Below are positions 28,443-36,937 of a stretch of 47,090 nt of DNA, piece by piece. A program made the translations under genes and the position numbers. This DNA comes from a virus. The notes under the pieces were generated by a model. It was not told the DNA's origin. It did not search any database and saw only the letters and a program-made list of their open reading frames with translations. Each line of letters begins with the position of its first letter. The first letter of the stretch is position 1. The DNA lies in IMG/VR virus record IMGVR_UViG_3300043015_001450, positions 1 through 47,090 of that record, one strand, 5' to 3'.

Positions 28443-28958
28443 TTAATCATTTGTAATTTCAATACCTAATAATGCTGGTAGTTGTGTTATTTGTTGCTTA
28501 GACATTTTTGCTGTAAAAAGATTCGCTCTAGATAAATGTGCACCACACAACTCTATTGTACGTAAATCAGTTTCACAAAACATAGCCTCAGGGCAGTAAG
28601 CACCTCTAAACACTGCTTCATGGCAATGTGCATGGCGAAAATCTACATCATTTACCCATGCACCTGAAAAATTTGTATAGCTTAAATTTGCTTTAAAAAA
28701 AAATGAATGTGGTAATTTTGCACCCCGAAAGCTTGCATACTGCAAGTTGCAATTAGAAAAATTTGCACTGTGTGCATAAATACCTCGAAACCTTGCACTT
28801 TCTAAATTAACACCGCCAAAATTAACTTTAGATAAATCAAAACCGCTAAAATCAACACCGCTAAAATCTATTTCAGCATTAGGATTATCTCTCCTAAACT
28901 GATTAAATTCATCTATTTTGCCAGATTTTAACAACTCTATTAATGCGTCTTTGGTCAT
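28443..28958 (-). CDS. Pentapeptide-repeat protein (171 aa)
   Basis: A short leading helix (ALIELLKSGKIDEFNQFRRDNP), then an A(D/N)(L/F)xx beta-helix (FSGVDFSGFDLSKVNFGGVNLESARF, NLQYASFRGAKL). The N-terminal motif followed by pentapeptides is common in phage and cyanobacterial proteins. Third such protein in this genome. Encoded between the 66-aa gene and the endolysin, 2-4 bases from each. Confidence 0.85.
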   Translation of the reverse strand: MTKDALIELLKSGKIDEFNQFRRDNPNAEIDFSGVDFSGFDLSKVNFGGVNLESARFRGIYAHSANFSNCNLQYASFRGAKLPHSFFFKANLSYTNFSGAWVNDVDFRHAHCHEAVFRGAYCPEAMFCETDLRTIELCGAHLSRANLFTAKMSKQQITQLPALLGIEITND

Positions 28959-28959
28959 T

Positions 28960-29160
28960 TTATAAGCCCATTAATTTGCTTTCTAATTTTCTTGCAAAGT
29001 ATGACAAGACTAACGAGTATTTAGCGTTTAAATATTCATTGCTGTAAATTGCACACATATAATATTCTACAGCTTTAAATGCTCTCTCTAAAGCGTAAAT
29101 ATTATTAGAATTGATAGCAGATTTTGCTATGTGTATAGACTGAGTTAGACTTATATTCAT
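28960..29160 (-). CDS. Small helical unknown protein (66 aa)
   Basis: MNISLTQSIHIAKSAINSNNIYALERAFKAVEYYMCAIYS...: entirely helical. ATG 29160 follows the shared leader AAAATGGAGATAAAT; the frame could open at 29172 in the leader ATG. It heads the operon that carries the pentapeptide gene, endolysin, ThyX and the recombination genes. Confidence 0.6.
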   Translation of the reverse strand: MNISLTQSIHIAKSAINSNNIYALERAFKAVEYYMCAIYSNEYLNAKYSLVLSYFARKLESKLMGL

Positions 29161-29193
29161 ATTTATCTCCATTTTATGTTGTTGTTGGAGATT

Positions 29194-29222
29194 ATTATAC
29201 AGTAAATATTTTTAGTTTACAA
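29194..29222 (-). promoter_or_regulatory. Promoter TTGTAA-N17-TATAAT before the lysis/recombination operon
   Basis: -35 at 29217-29222, -10 at 29194-29199. Same variant as the Gp157 promoter, with the shared leader. It is the only copy of this family in the late half, so the endolysin-ThyX-recombination operon may be expressed with early genes. Confidence 0.78.
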
Positions 29223-29241
29223 TATTTTTTAAATATTTATT

Positions 29242-29607
29242 TTATGTATGTAAGAATCGGAGCAAACTAGGTTTTGCTCTTGCTATAGCTTGTTTATTAC
29301 ATGTATCTTTGTGAGGGTCTTTACCGCACTTGTGCAGCTGCATACGCCTTAAAACTTTACGTATTGTGTATAACATAAATAAATTTGTTACAACAATAAC
29401 AAAATGATTGTATGCAAATACAACATTATAAATCACTTCAGTTATTAGCATAAATGCTAGAATAGATGCATTAACCATCAATGCTACGTTTAACCAAAAG
29501 TTAACGCCTCTTTGCTTATTGTGCCACTGCAAAGATATTGTGTCGCTGTTTAAATAAATCCACAGCAAGCAACATATTGCCATCAGGCAGTAATGTAACT
29601 CAATCAT
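29242..29607 (-). CDS. Membrane protein after the holin (121 aa)
   Basis: Three hydrophobic segments: IELHYCLMAICCLLWIYL, FWLNVALMVNASILAFMLITEVIYNVV, FVIVVTNLFMLYTI, then a basic soluble tail with two cysteines (HKCGKDPHKDTCN). Overlaps the preceding membrane gene by four bases. A holin-antiholin or spanin-like partner is possible. Confidence 0.65.
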   Translation of the reverse strand: MIELHYCLMAICCLLWIYLNSDTISLQWHNKQRGVNFWLNVALMVNASILAFMLITEVIYNVVFAYNHFVIVVTNLFMLYTIRKVLRRMQLHKCGKDPHKDTCNKQAIARAKPSLLRFLHT

Positions 29608-29996
29608 TTAATTTGCAATATTTTTTTAATTCTTTGTAACATAGCTTCTTCTAAAAGTAACCCTATTTTTTTTATGATACTTGAATTTACAAGATAAACA
29701 AGGACAAAAGGCGTTATAAATGCTATAAATAGACTTGTAAAAAAAGCTGTAGTAGTTGCTAAATATTTTGAAATATGCGTATAAGTAGGCAAGAATGCAA
29801 ACATAGCAACTATTAATCCTACGCTGGCTATAAGTGTAGATTGTCTATTGTGATAGTAGATAATAGCAAAGATTAAGCCTAGAATTGTGCTTATGCCTAC
29901 AACGACTAAAGCCCCCTCGCTGTCAAGATTGTTGTGTAACCAAGCGGTTAAACTGCTAGCAGATAGTGCTGCTACTGTGGCTGTTTTAAGCTCCAT
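29604..29996 (-). CDS. Four-helix membrane protein, candidate second holin (130 aa)
   Basis: MELKTATVAALSASSLTAWLHNNLD..., then helices ALVVVGISTILGLIFAIIYY, LIASVGLIVAMFAFLPTY, ATTTAFFTSLFIAFITPFVLVYLV. ATG 29996 with AGGAAG is preferred to the TTG at 30020. It resembles small class I holins in layout. It lies directly behind the GTA-type holin gene. Confidence 0.65.
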   Translation of the reverse strand: MELKTATVAALSASSLTAWLHNNLDSEGALVVVGISTILGLIFAIIYYHNRQSTLIASVGLIVAMFAFLPTYTHISKYLATTTAFFTSLFIAFITPFVLVYLVNSSIIKKIGLLLEEAMLQRIKKILQIK

Positions 29997-29997
29997 A

Positions 29998-30426
29998 TTA
30001 CTTCCTAATCGCTTGCACAATGCTTTTAATTAAGCTGTAACCACCTAATTTGTTCACAAAAGCTAGAGTTAGCAACACTTGATAAAATACTGGTAAATCT
30101 TGCAATGCTTTAAAACCTGCAATTACATAGTTTGTAGTGGTTGGTATAAATAATAGAATCACTGGTGTAATTAATAACAATGTCAAGAATTCATCAAAGA
30201 GTGTTTTCTGGTTGGCTTGCATAATTTCTAAATCACGCAATGCATTAAACTCTTCGGTTTTTAAAGCTAGGTCAATCTGTGCTTTTTTGATAGTAGCTTT
30301 GGCTTTAATCTCTGCAATCTTTGCATCTTTTTTAGCTAACCTCACTTCGTCAGATTCAAAACCACACTTGCTAGCTACAAAATCTATCAGCTTTGGCAGT
30401 GCTAATTTACCAATAAATCCAAACAT
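29998..30426 (-). CDS. GTA_holin_3TM-type holin (142 aa)
   Basis: An N-terminal region (MFGFIGKLALPKLIDFVA), a charged coiled coil (residues 25-65), then the family signature from about 72 on: FDEFLTLLLITPVILLFIP, a loop, then FKALQDLPVFYQVLLTLAFVNKLGGYSLI. This matches the 3TM holins of gene transfer agents and many proteobacterial phages. It makes the inner-membrane holes that release the lysozyme. Confidence 0.78.
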   Translation of the reverse strand: MFGFIGKLALPKLIDFVASKCGFESDEVRLAKKDAKIAEIKAKATIKKAQIDLALKTEEFNALRDLEIMQANQKTLFDEFLTLLLITPVILLFIPTTTNYVIAGFKALQDLPVFYQVLLTLAFVNKLGGYSLIKSIVQAIRK

Positions 30427-30431
30427 AATAA

Positions 30432-31118
30432 TTATTTTAATAGTTTTTTTATAATATCCTCTTTACTATCAATTATTTTTGTGTTTGTCAAATTTTGTCT
30501 GCTATCGTGATACTCTTTCCTGCACGTGGCAAAGAAGATACGCCACGGAGCATTGCTATGGTTTTCTCTAAAAAAAGATATTTGTGTAGTTGCTAAAAAC
30601 TCTTTTATATCTTTCTTGAATATTTTTTCAAAAAGCCTAATTACTATATCGCTGCATAGTGTATATCTACTAATTTTTTTATTACAGAAAAACAAATTAA
30701 ATAATCTGCGAACAGGTCGCCATGCCAAAAATGCTAGAAATATATTATATTGAATATTTTTGCTATAAAAATCTATCAATTTTAAAAGATTAATTTTCTG
30801 CACATTTGTGTATTCTGCATCATAATGTATAGATGCGTATATTTGAGCGTCCGTATTTGCTAAATAATCACTTAAAAGCAATGTATGTACATTGTTAGCT
30901 CTATTTGCTTGAAACACCTTATACAAGCCATTCTCGTAATAGGCAAGTGCGGTGTGGTTTACATTGTAGTGTTTTGCCTCTATAAACGCTTGTTTTATAC
31001 CTACAATCTTTAAACGCTCGCTAATAATTTGCAGCCAAGAGCCAAACTGGATAATGCGTGGTATGATTGCGTAATCTGTCTGCTTTACGTGTAACAGTAT
31101 TAAACAATCTTTTTTCAT
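30432..31118 (-). CDS. YiiX-like permuted papain-fold hydrolase (228 aa)
   Basis: The core has NHTALAYYENGLYKVFQA (His of the catalytic pair, residue about 54-55), ANNVHTLLLSDYL, and RYTLCSDIVIRLFE with the Cys nucleophile at about 152. This His-then-Cys order is that of the circularly permuted NlpC/P60 (YiiX/YebB) family. It acts on amide or lipid-linked bonds; in a phage, on cell-wall peptides or acyl groups. It lies between fibre genes and the holin, so an entry or lysis role is likely. Confidence 0.65.
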   Translation of the reverse strand: MKKDCLILLHVKQTDYAIIPRIIQFGSWLQIISERLKIVGIKQAFIEAKHYNVNHTALAYYENGLYKVFQANRANNVHTLLLSDYLANTDAQIYASIHYDAEYTNVQKINLLKLIDFYSKNIQYNIFLAFLAWRPVRRLFNLFFCNKKISRYTLCSDIVIRLFEKIFKKDIKEFLATTQISFFRENHSNAPWRIFFATCRKEYHDSRQNLTNTKIIDSKEDIIKKLLK

Positions 31119-31708
31119 TATCTATTATTAGCTTCTGCTGCTAACTCTTGCAGTGTTTTTACTAAATGTATTTCCCCAGTTATAGGGTCTTTAGCTGCAT
31201 TTATAGCTGCTTTTGCAAAGTCGCTTACGCTAGGGTCTGCAAGCATCTCAGTCGCTTTTGCGTTTACATCTATAACTATGCCTTGCGGATTTATAAACGA
31301 CCACGTCACAGCATCTAATTCTGATTGTGTTGCTGCGTTATTGATTTTTTCTAACGCTAATTCATATACAGTCGTTTTATTGTGGACTCTTGAATTAACT
31401 TTAGTTTGTTGTGTGTTGTTTAAAGTTGTTATAAACAAATCTGTAAAAATATAAGTCGCAATTTCTGGCAGTATGCGTAAAGCTAATTTACCAGAATCAG
31501 TTTGCTGTTCATATATAAATGCAGCACCTTCCGTTGAGCTTAGATTACTTACATCTTCAATTAATTTTAAAAAGTATTCACGCTCTGGCGTGTCGTGAGT
31601 AATTACTAATGTTTTACCATTTTGAATAGTGATTTTTTTAGAATCATTAAAAGCATTTTTTAATTCTTGTTGCCTTTCAAACCTTGCTACTGCTGAAATA
31701 TTGCTCAT
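31118..31708 (-). CDS. Tail-fibre region protein (196 aa), unknown
   Basis: A helical N-terminus (ISAVARFERQQELKNAFNDSKK), a central strand/helix domain and a C-terminal helical stretch (AKATEMLADPSVSDFAKAAINAAKD). No family recognised. It starts between the fibre gene and the YiiX-like gene, overlapping the latter by one base, so it may be a fibre chaperone or tip protein. Confidence 0.5.
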   Translation of the reverse strand: MSNISAVARFERQQELKNAFNDSKKITIQNGKTLVITHDTPEREYFLKLIEDVSNLSSTEGAAFIYEQQTDSGKLALRILPEIATYIFTDLFITTLNNTQQTKVNSRVHNKTTVYELALEKINNAATQSELDAVTWSFINPQGIVIDVNAKATEMLADPSVSDFAKAAINAAKDPITGEIHLVKTLQELAAEANNR

Positions 31709-31717
31709 CTTTGATAA

Positions 31718-32470
31718 TTAAAACGTTCTTACAATCCCTTGAATGCCCCAGTTGAAGCCAGTTGACATCGATGTCGTTGACGTTAAATCGCCTGGATTAT
31801 AACGCCCCGCTGTCCCAGGCACTGAATAATACATAGAAGCATTACTGCTACTAAGAACAGCACTTAGATAGGGAGTGGTAAAAGATGCACTGCCACCTTT
31901 TTTCACAAAACAGGCTAAACCGCTAGTTATTGTACTGCTAGGCAAATTGCCAATGTCAATTAAATTTGTTCCAACCCTGGCTTTCACTTTGTTAACACCG
32001 CCCATCGGTATATTACCAATATAAACGCTAAAACACCATATAGAAGCATTATTATTTGTGCTGGGGAGTTCATTTTTTGCGAATGTATATGTACTACCTC
32101 CCGCAAAATCGCCAAATGTGCCAGCTTGCATATTAATATTTTGTGTGCCAATGGTTTCGGATCCAGCATCGTTTTGTAAATCAATATACTCGCTTTCTGT
32201 AATCTCTACCCAAGTACTCCCAGCTGCTGCATTGTACGCACTAAGACTTGTTGTCAATAAGTCGGTCGGAAATACTTTCCCTGCTCCAGCTCCCTTTAAA
32301 CCCCACCCTGTCTTGGTGTTGTCTCCACTGTCTTTCCGATAAGTTTCCATTGTATTAGTATCTAAATACCACTGCCCGACATACGCAGTTACAACGCCTT
32401 CTGGTGAGCCTGCGTCCTCGATTTGATTAATACCACCTTTCGGATTTATTTTTTGAATAAAATCATGCAT
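31718..32470 (-). CDS. Tail fibre/tip protein (250 aa)
   Basis: Starts with a motif common to phage fibre subunits (GGINQIEDAGSPEGVVTAYVGQWYLDTNTMETYRKDSGD, TGWGLKGAG), where VGQWYLDTNT is the usual short collar-like repeat, followed by a Gly/Ser/Thr-rich beta domain. It overlaps the upstream fibre gene by one base. Probably the host-binding end of a fibre. Confidence 0.75.
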   Translation of the reverse strand: MHDFIQKINPKGGINQIEDAGSPEGVVTAYVGQWYLDTNTMETYRKDSGDNTKTGWGLKGAGAGKVFPTDLLTTSLSAYNAAAGSTWVEITESEYIDLQNDAGSETIGTQNINMQAGTFGDFAGGSTYTFAKNELPSTNNNASIWCFSVYIGNIPMGGVNKVKARVGTNLIDIGNLPSSTITSGLACFVKKGGSASFTTPYLSAVLSSSNASMYYSVPGTAGRYNPGDLTSTTSMSTGFNWGIQGIVRTF

Positions 32471-33381
32471 TATGCTTGAATTAAATCTCTAACAATAAAA
32501 TCATAAGTGCCAGCAACATCTATTTGTATTTCAAATGAGTTTGCTGTTCTGTTCGCTGCATTAATACTTACTTCGGCAAACACACCAGAACCAGCTACTG
32601 CGGCTAAGCATGATACACTTGCACTATTTAAATTGTGCGTGATTGTTTGTACTTGCCCTGCTGTAAATGCGACATTATTTGCTGTGTAAAATGAACCAGC
32701 AAATTTAGCATTTACTTCTTTCACCGCCGCATCTGTATCTGTAGAAGTTAAATTACTACCTGAGTTGTCAAACGCTACTTCTATAGCATTAATAACTCCT
32801 GCATTGTTATATAATACATCTGCTACTAATATGCTAGCATCTGCTTTATCGTTAAGAATAGTAATTGTATCACCAGTTGTTACAGCAATAGTGCCGTCAA
32901 ACACTGTTAAGCTACCAGAGCTTGTAATAATAAATTTATCACCTGCTAAAACACTAGAACCCCCATCTAGATATGTGTTACCTGTGGAGTTACCAGTTAA
33001 ATCTGCATTACCAACTAAGCCACCACGTAGGGTGATATCGCCATCTGTACGTGCAATAATCTCATCTACAACTTTTTGCAAGGTTGGCAAGACTTGGTCT
33101 AAATTGGCTGGAGTATCACCAGAGCTAGCAATTAAATCCGCACCAATTAATTTGCCTACAGTTGCAGCTGTTAAATCAGTACCAGTTGCTAAATCTTGGG
33201 AAGTTAATAACTTTGCTATAGCTGTAGATATTACAGTAATTAATTCATTGCTAGTGCTATTGTAGCCTAGCTTACCATTTATTAAATCAGTACCTGTAAA
33301 ATTTGCAGATACTGCTTCAGTTACAATATTGAGAAGCGGTAAATCGCCAAGGTCTAATTGTTGCTTAATAAGTGTTGCCAT
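32470..33381 (-). CDS. Tail fibre protein (303 aa)
   Basis: MATLIKQQLDLGDLPLLNIVTEAVSANF..., an N-terminal attachment segment, then repeats of polar residues typical of a trimeric fibre shaft (GDITLRGGLVGNADLTGNSTGNTYLDGGSSVLAG). The C-terminus (NNVAFTAGQVQTITHNLN...NSFEIQIDVAGTYDFIVRDLIQA) is a beta-sandwich head common in fibres. It and the 250-aa gene probably form one fibre. Confidence 0.75.
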   Translation of the reverse strand: MATLIKQQLDLGDLPLLNIVTEAVSANFTGTDLINGKLGYNSTSNELITVISTAIAKLLTSQDLATGTDLTAATVGKLIGADLIASSGDTPANLDQVLPTLQKVVDEIIARTDGDITLRGGLVGNADLTGNSTGNTYLDGGSSVLAGDKFIITSSGSLTVFDGTIAVTTGDTITILNDKADASILVADVLYNNAGVINAIEVAFDNSGSNLTSTDTDAAVKEVNAKFAGSFYTANNVAFTAGQVQTITHNLNSASVSCLAAVAGSGVFAEVSINAANRTANSFEIQIDVAGTYDFIVRDLIQA

Positions 33382-33390
33382 TTTTCTAAA

Positions 33391-33711
33391 TTATAAGTTA
33401 AATTGAATTTTTATTTTTGCTCCAGTTTGAAGCGGAGAATCTAAAGCAAAAGATACATTATTTAAATCTATTTCTGTGTAATTTAAAATTACACCATCAT
33501 ACGTTGAATTCCCTGCACTGCTAAACTTAATACTTGTTATAAAAGCATTTCTATTGTGAGCAATGTTGAAGACAGATTGTGGAGCTAACAATGCAAATTC
33601 ATAATGCGTTATTTTTGCTAAATCTGCATTTAAGTTGGTAGCATTATCATTTATTTTTGTCCTAGCTACAAACCCAGAATCACCATTGTTTATTGTTTGT
33701 ATAGTTGCCAT
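33391..33711 (-). CDS. Small fibre-associated protein (106 aa)
   Basis: The beginning MATIQTINNGDSGFVARTKINDNATNLNADLA is the common N-terminal attachment motif of tail fibres (NxGDSGxxxRxKINxNxxNL). The rest is a short beta domain (SSAGNSTYDGVILNYTEIDLN). It may be the trimeric adapter between baseplate and the larger fibre. Confidence 0.65.
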   Translation of the reverse strand: MATIQTINNGDSGFVARTKINDNATNLNADLAKITHYEFALLAPQSVFNIAHNRNAFITSIKFSSAGNSTYDGVILNYTEIDLNNVSFALDSPLQTGAKIKIQFNL

Positions 33712-33713
33712 CT

Positions 33714-33848
33714 TTAATCATTCCAAATTGCTGTATCTACCCATATTCCTGCGTCATTCCAGTTATTAAATACAAGAATCCATAAACCAGTTGCTGATTC
33801 TGCTGGTGATTGGCTTGTAACTAGGCTTAATGCTAATCCTATAAACAT
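33714..33848 (-). CDS. Tiny fibre-region protein (44 aa)
   Basis: MFIGLALSLVTSQSPAESATGLWILVFNNWNDAGIWVDTAIWND overlaps the preceding stop as TAATG and is followed 2 bases later by the next ATG, so spacing is operon-like. Tryptophan- and asparagine-rich (NNWNDAGIWVDTAIWND), similar to short repeats in fibre tips. No family recognised. Confidence 0.6.
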   Translation of the reverse strand: MFIGLALSLVTSQSPAESATGLWILVFNNWNDAGIWVDTAIWND

Positions 33849-34090
33849 TATTTAATTCCTTGTATAACTCCTGCACCGCCAGAATTAATTTGTTTGATTC
33901 TGGCTATAGGGTAAATTATACCTTTTAAAACTTCAATATTAACAGTCGTCCCATTTTCTAAAACAACAGACACTGTGCCAGATACTGAAGCCAACAACCC
34001 TCTATATCGTTTGTCACTAATGTCAGTATCTACAATAATATCTTCAATAACTGTAACTGGCTCGCTAGTTGGTCGCTCTAAAATTGTCAT
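33848..34090 (-). CDS. Small baseplate/fibre-region protein (80 aa)
   Basis: MTILERPTSEPVTVIEDIIVDTDISDKRYRGLLASVSGTVSVVLENGTTVNIEVLKGIIYPIARIKQINSGGAG: a small beta-barrel pattern seen in many phage structural operons. The frame can be opened earlier with a TTG, but ATG 34090 after the previous stop is preferred. Confidence 0.6.
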   Translation of the reverse strand: MTILERPTSEPVTVIEDIIVDTDISDKRYRGLLASVSGTVSVVLENGTTVNIEVLKGIIYPIARIKQINSGGAGVIQGIK

Positions 34091-34092
34091 AT

Positions 34093-34779
34093 TCAAAAAA
34101 TTATTCTATCAATTTGTTTCTTTAACTGCATATTGTAGATATCTAGTGCAGTATTTGCAACTTTATCGCTTGACTTACTAAGCCATTTTGTAGCTTTTAT
34201 TTGCCTGTTGATATATTCTAAGTTATACACAATCCTTAACTTATTATTTTTTAGCGTAAATATTCCTTTGGTATTGCCTAAATCTAAGTAAAAATGCTTG
34301 TAGTTATTGCGTTTGGCATTCTCTATTATACCTACAGCTCGCTGGCGTTTGTTAGCTATAAAAGATAATTTTCTTTTATCACGCAATACAATATTTTGTA
34401 ATTTGTTTGCTCTGCTAACTAACCTATTTTTTTGATTAGCTATTCTGGCTGCTTGTGTTGGTATTGGTAAATGCTTTCCAGTCTTTGGCTTTGCACGTCC
34501 TCCGACTTCTTGCATCTCCATGTAACCTTGTGTGCTTCCTACCTCTGATTGCATATTGTCAATATTCAAGCCTTTAGCCATATTGACTTGTATACTATTA
34601 ACAGTCCACTTGTTACGATTAATAAAGTTATCTTGGATAAATCCTTGTGCTTGTTTGCGTACATCAAAAGCAAGGGTATTTAATGTGTTCCTTGTAGCGT
34701 ATTTTACGCCTGTGCGGTTAAATTTATCTAGAAAGTTTTCTAGCTTTTTGATTTCTTTAAAATCTGCTTTAATTTGCAT
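34093..34779 (-). CDS. Minor tail protein, gpZ-like (228 aa)
   Basis: MQIKADFKEIKKLENFLDKFNRTGVKYATRNTLNTLAFDVRKQAQGFI..., then KWTVNSIQVN and a C-terminal basic region. The N-terminal pattern (helix, RNTLNTLAFDVRKQA) and the later WxxxS element fit the gpZ/HK97 gp10-like tail-completion family. Unlike in most phages it lies among the fibre genes, downstream of the baseplate. It overlaps the preceding gene by 11 bases. Confidence 0.6.
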   Translation of the reverse strand: MQIKADFKEIKKLENFLDKFNRTGVKYATRNTLNTLAFDVRKQAQGFIQDNFINRNKWTVNSIQVNMAKGLNIDNMQSEVGSTQGYMEMQEVGGRAKPKTGKHLPIPTQAARIANQKNRLVSRANKLQNIVLRDKRKLSFIANKRQRAVGIIENAKRNNYKHFYLDLGNTKGIFTLKNNKLRIVYNLEYINRQIKATKWLSKSSDKVANTALDIYNMQLKKQIDRIIF

Positions 34780-35377
34780 CTAAATTAATCACCTGATTAA
34801 CTAAATAATTTGTAGTGTAATCATAACTAATATTGCTTGTGAGTGCGTTTATAGCTCGCTTATGGTCTACATAATGTTGCTTGTTCGTTATAGCTATATT
34901 GTTTATGAATTTAAAGATAGTAGTTATTTCTGCACTTGTTAAAGCTATATCTTGTCCTGTTGCCTCATCTTTATAAACATAATCTACGCCAGTGCTAGAT
35001 GTATTGCTAGCATCTGTAATAGTATCTCTATTGATAGGATAATTTACTGGTTGGATATCTGCTCTAGCAATCGTGCATTGTCTAATGTTTTGATTATTTA
35101 AGTAATAATCTTTGCACTTCTCTAACAAGTCATTTTTCCACCATGCAAGACTTGGCTCTGTTTGCTCTTCTAGGTCTGGGTCTGCATAAGGTATATACTT
35201 CCATTTGTATTCGTTGTAAATGTTGTATATATCGCTTGGTAGCTCCCAATATTTGCCCTGATTTACCTTGTATGGTATATCGTCTACATCTTCTTTATCT
35301 TGATTGCGTGGCTTAACATAAGCATAAGTGATTAAGCTATCACTATTTAAACGTATGTAGTAGTTATAGTCGCTCAT
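34769..35377 (-). CDS. Tail fibre assembly-type protein (202 aa)
   Basis: MSDYNYYIRLNSDSLITYAYVKPR, an N-terminal segment typical of fibre-associated proteins, then a helical C-terminus (WWKNDLLEKCKDYYLNN..., ITTIFKFINNIAITNKQHYVDHKRAINALTSN) as in DUF4376-like fibre chaperones. It follows the large fibre gene directly (one-base overlap). Confidence 0.6.
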   Translation of the reverse strand: MSDYNYYIRLNSDSLITYAYVKPRNQDKEDVDDIPYKVNQGKYWELPSDIYNIYNEYKWKYIPYADPDLEEQTEPSLAWWKNDLLEKCKDYYLNNQNIRQCTIARADIQPVNYPINRDTITDASNTSSTGVDYVYKDEATGQDIALTSAEITTIFKFINNIAITNKQHYVDHKRAINALTSNISYDYTTNYLVNQVINLDAN

Positions 35378-36933
35378 TATAAATCACAAGTGGTAAAGTA
35401 ATGAATCCAACGCCCACCTGCTGTAGATGTGCAAGGGTTTACTTGTATTAATTTACTTGAATCTCTATTTACATTTACAGAACCTGTGTTATTGCCTCCT
35501 GCATCACTTCCTACTCCCTCAGCTCCTGTAGATGGAGCAAATACCCTTGTGGGTGTTGTCGGCGGTCTTTTCAATGGTTGAGGATGCATAATTGTCAACC
35601 TGTCAGTATGGTCTCCGTAAATATCGTTATCAATTTGGTTAGGCGTTCCAGGCATCACTCCTAAAGTGTAAGAGCTGTAAGCCCATAAAGTGCAGTTGTC
35701 GTATTCTTCTTGAAAGGTTTTCTCTTTCCAAACTGTAGATATACTAGACTGCTCTAGTTTGGCTTTAGTTACTCTCCACTCGTAACCATTAGACATGGTT
35801 TCGTCCGTCCATATTAAAACTGCTAGATTGTTAGTGTTTGCAGTATCAATATTTACGCCATTTATTGTAAATCTGTTCCAGCTAGTCGCATTAGCTGTTA
35901 ATGTTGTTGTAGTGTTTTCTGTGGTAAAATTAGTCGCAAATCCTAAATTAGCTGCTGTCTGCCATGTGCTAATAGGGTCGTTTGGCATATCGTCTGCTGT
36001 ACCTTGCCAACTTACTATTGCAGCTCTAAAGTTACGTGTAACTGAATCAGAGTTGTATATTTCAAAAGATAAAGATACATCTTTATTTAACAAAATACGT
36101 GTAGTGTCATAATCTATATATTGTACAATTCCAGCTTGCTCGTTTTGTCTTTGGTGTACTAACTTTATAGCTGCTCTTGCTCCTGCTGGTAACTCACTAG
36201 CAAGCGTTGTTTGTGTAATATCTACTACATCTGAACCTGCTCTAGAATCTACTACTTTCCAACGGTCAAGCGTATAATTGCCATCTGTATTTGGTAAAGT
36301 TGTAGCTGCTGTAAAATTAGTGCCACGTTGTGGAATTATAAAGTCGCCATTATCAAGAATGTTATCTTGAACTGGCACAAATATTTCTGGTCTTATGGTA
36401 AAATCATCAGTAGATGCATTGTAAGTAGCAATGTATAAAGCACCTGCTGATATATCACCAGCTTGTATTCCTATTATATTTTTAGCAACTAGTAATTGCG
36501 AACCTTGCAAAGTTACTGCACTGCTAGTATTTGTTTGTGCTGCAACAAATCTAAATTGCTGTTTATCTTGTAAAACTGCAATCGGATGAGTTAAGTTGTA
36601 GGTGTTACCTGCATCTCTAAAACTTGATAATACTATTGTGTTTGGCGTTCCTGCTTGCGTTAAATCATTAACAAAATTACCTTTAGCAATAGCAGATTGT
36701 ATCGCCTGTGCAACTTGTGAAATATCAGCGTTATCTACTATACCGTTAGGTATAATTCCTGCTGCCCGCAACAAAGCAACATTTAAACCGTTATTATTTT
36801 GATTGTATGTGCTTGCTTTGATAGATGTGCCATCTAGCAACTCAGGCGAAGTACTATCTTTAGCAGTGCCATAAGGACTAGTTGCTGTAATTGCTGCGTT
36901 AATTTTGTCAAGGTTTTGTGCTGTAACTGCCAT
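35377..36933 (-). CDS. Large tail fibre protein with a jelly-roll domain (518 aa)
   Basis: Residues 1-140 form an N-terminal attachment/shaft (INAAITATSPYGTAKDSTSPELLDG, NNNGLNVALLRAAGIIPNGI). From about 200, DNGDFIIPQRGTNFTAATTLPNTDGNYTLDRWKVV is the usual start of a carbohydrate-binding-type jelly roll found in receptor-binding tips (NGxFxxxQRGxxF...DRW). The C-terminus carries TMSNGYEWRVTKAKLEQSSIST and a collar. Likely the main receptor-binding fibre. Confidence 0.8.
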   Translation of the reverse strand: MAVTAQNLDKINAAITATSPYGTAKDSTSPELLDGTSIKASTYNQNNNGLNVALLRAAGIIPNGIVDNADISQVAQAIQSAIAKGNFVNDLTQAGTPNTIVLSSFRDAGNTYNLTHPIAVLQDKQQFRFVAAQTNTSSAVTLQGSQLLVAKNIIGIQAGDISAGALYIATYNASTDDFTIRPEIFVPVQDNILDNGDFIIPQRGTNFTAATTLPNTDGNYTLDRWKVVDSRAGSDVVDITQTTLASELPAGARAAIKLVHQRQNEQAGIVQYIDYDTTRILLNKDVSLSFEIYNSDSVTRNFRAAIVSWQGTADDMPNDPISTWQTAANLGFATNFTTENTTTTLTANATSWNRFTINGVNIDTANTNNLAVLIWTDETMSNGYEWRVTKAKLEQSSISTVWKEKTFQEEYDNCTLWAYSSYTLGVMPGTPNQIDNDIYGDHTDRLTIMHPQPLKRPPTTPTRVFAPSTGAEGVGSDAGGNNTGSVNVNRDSSKLIQVNPCTSTAGGRWIHYFTTCDL

Positions 36934-36937
36934 AATA

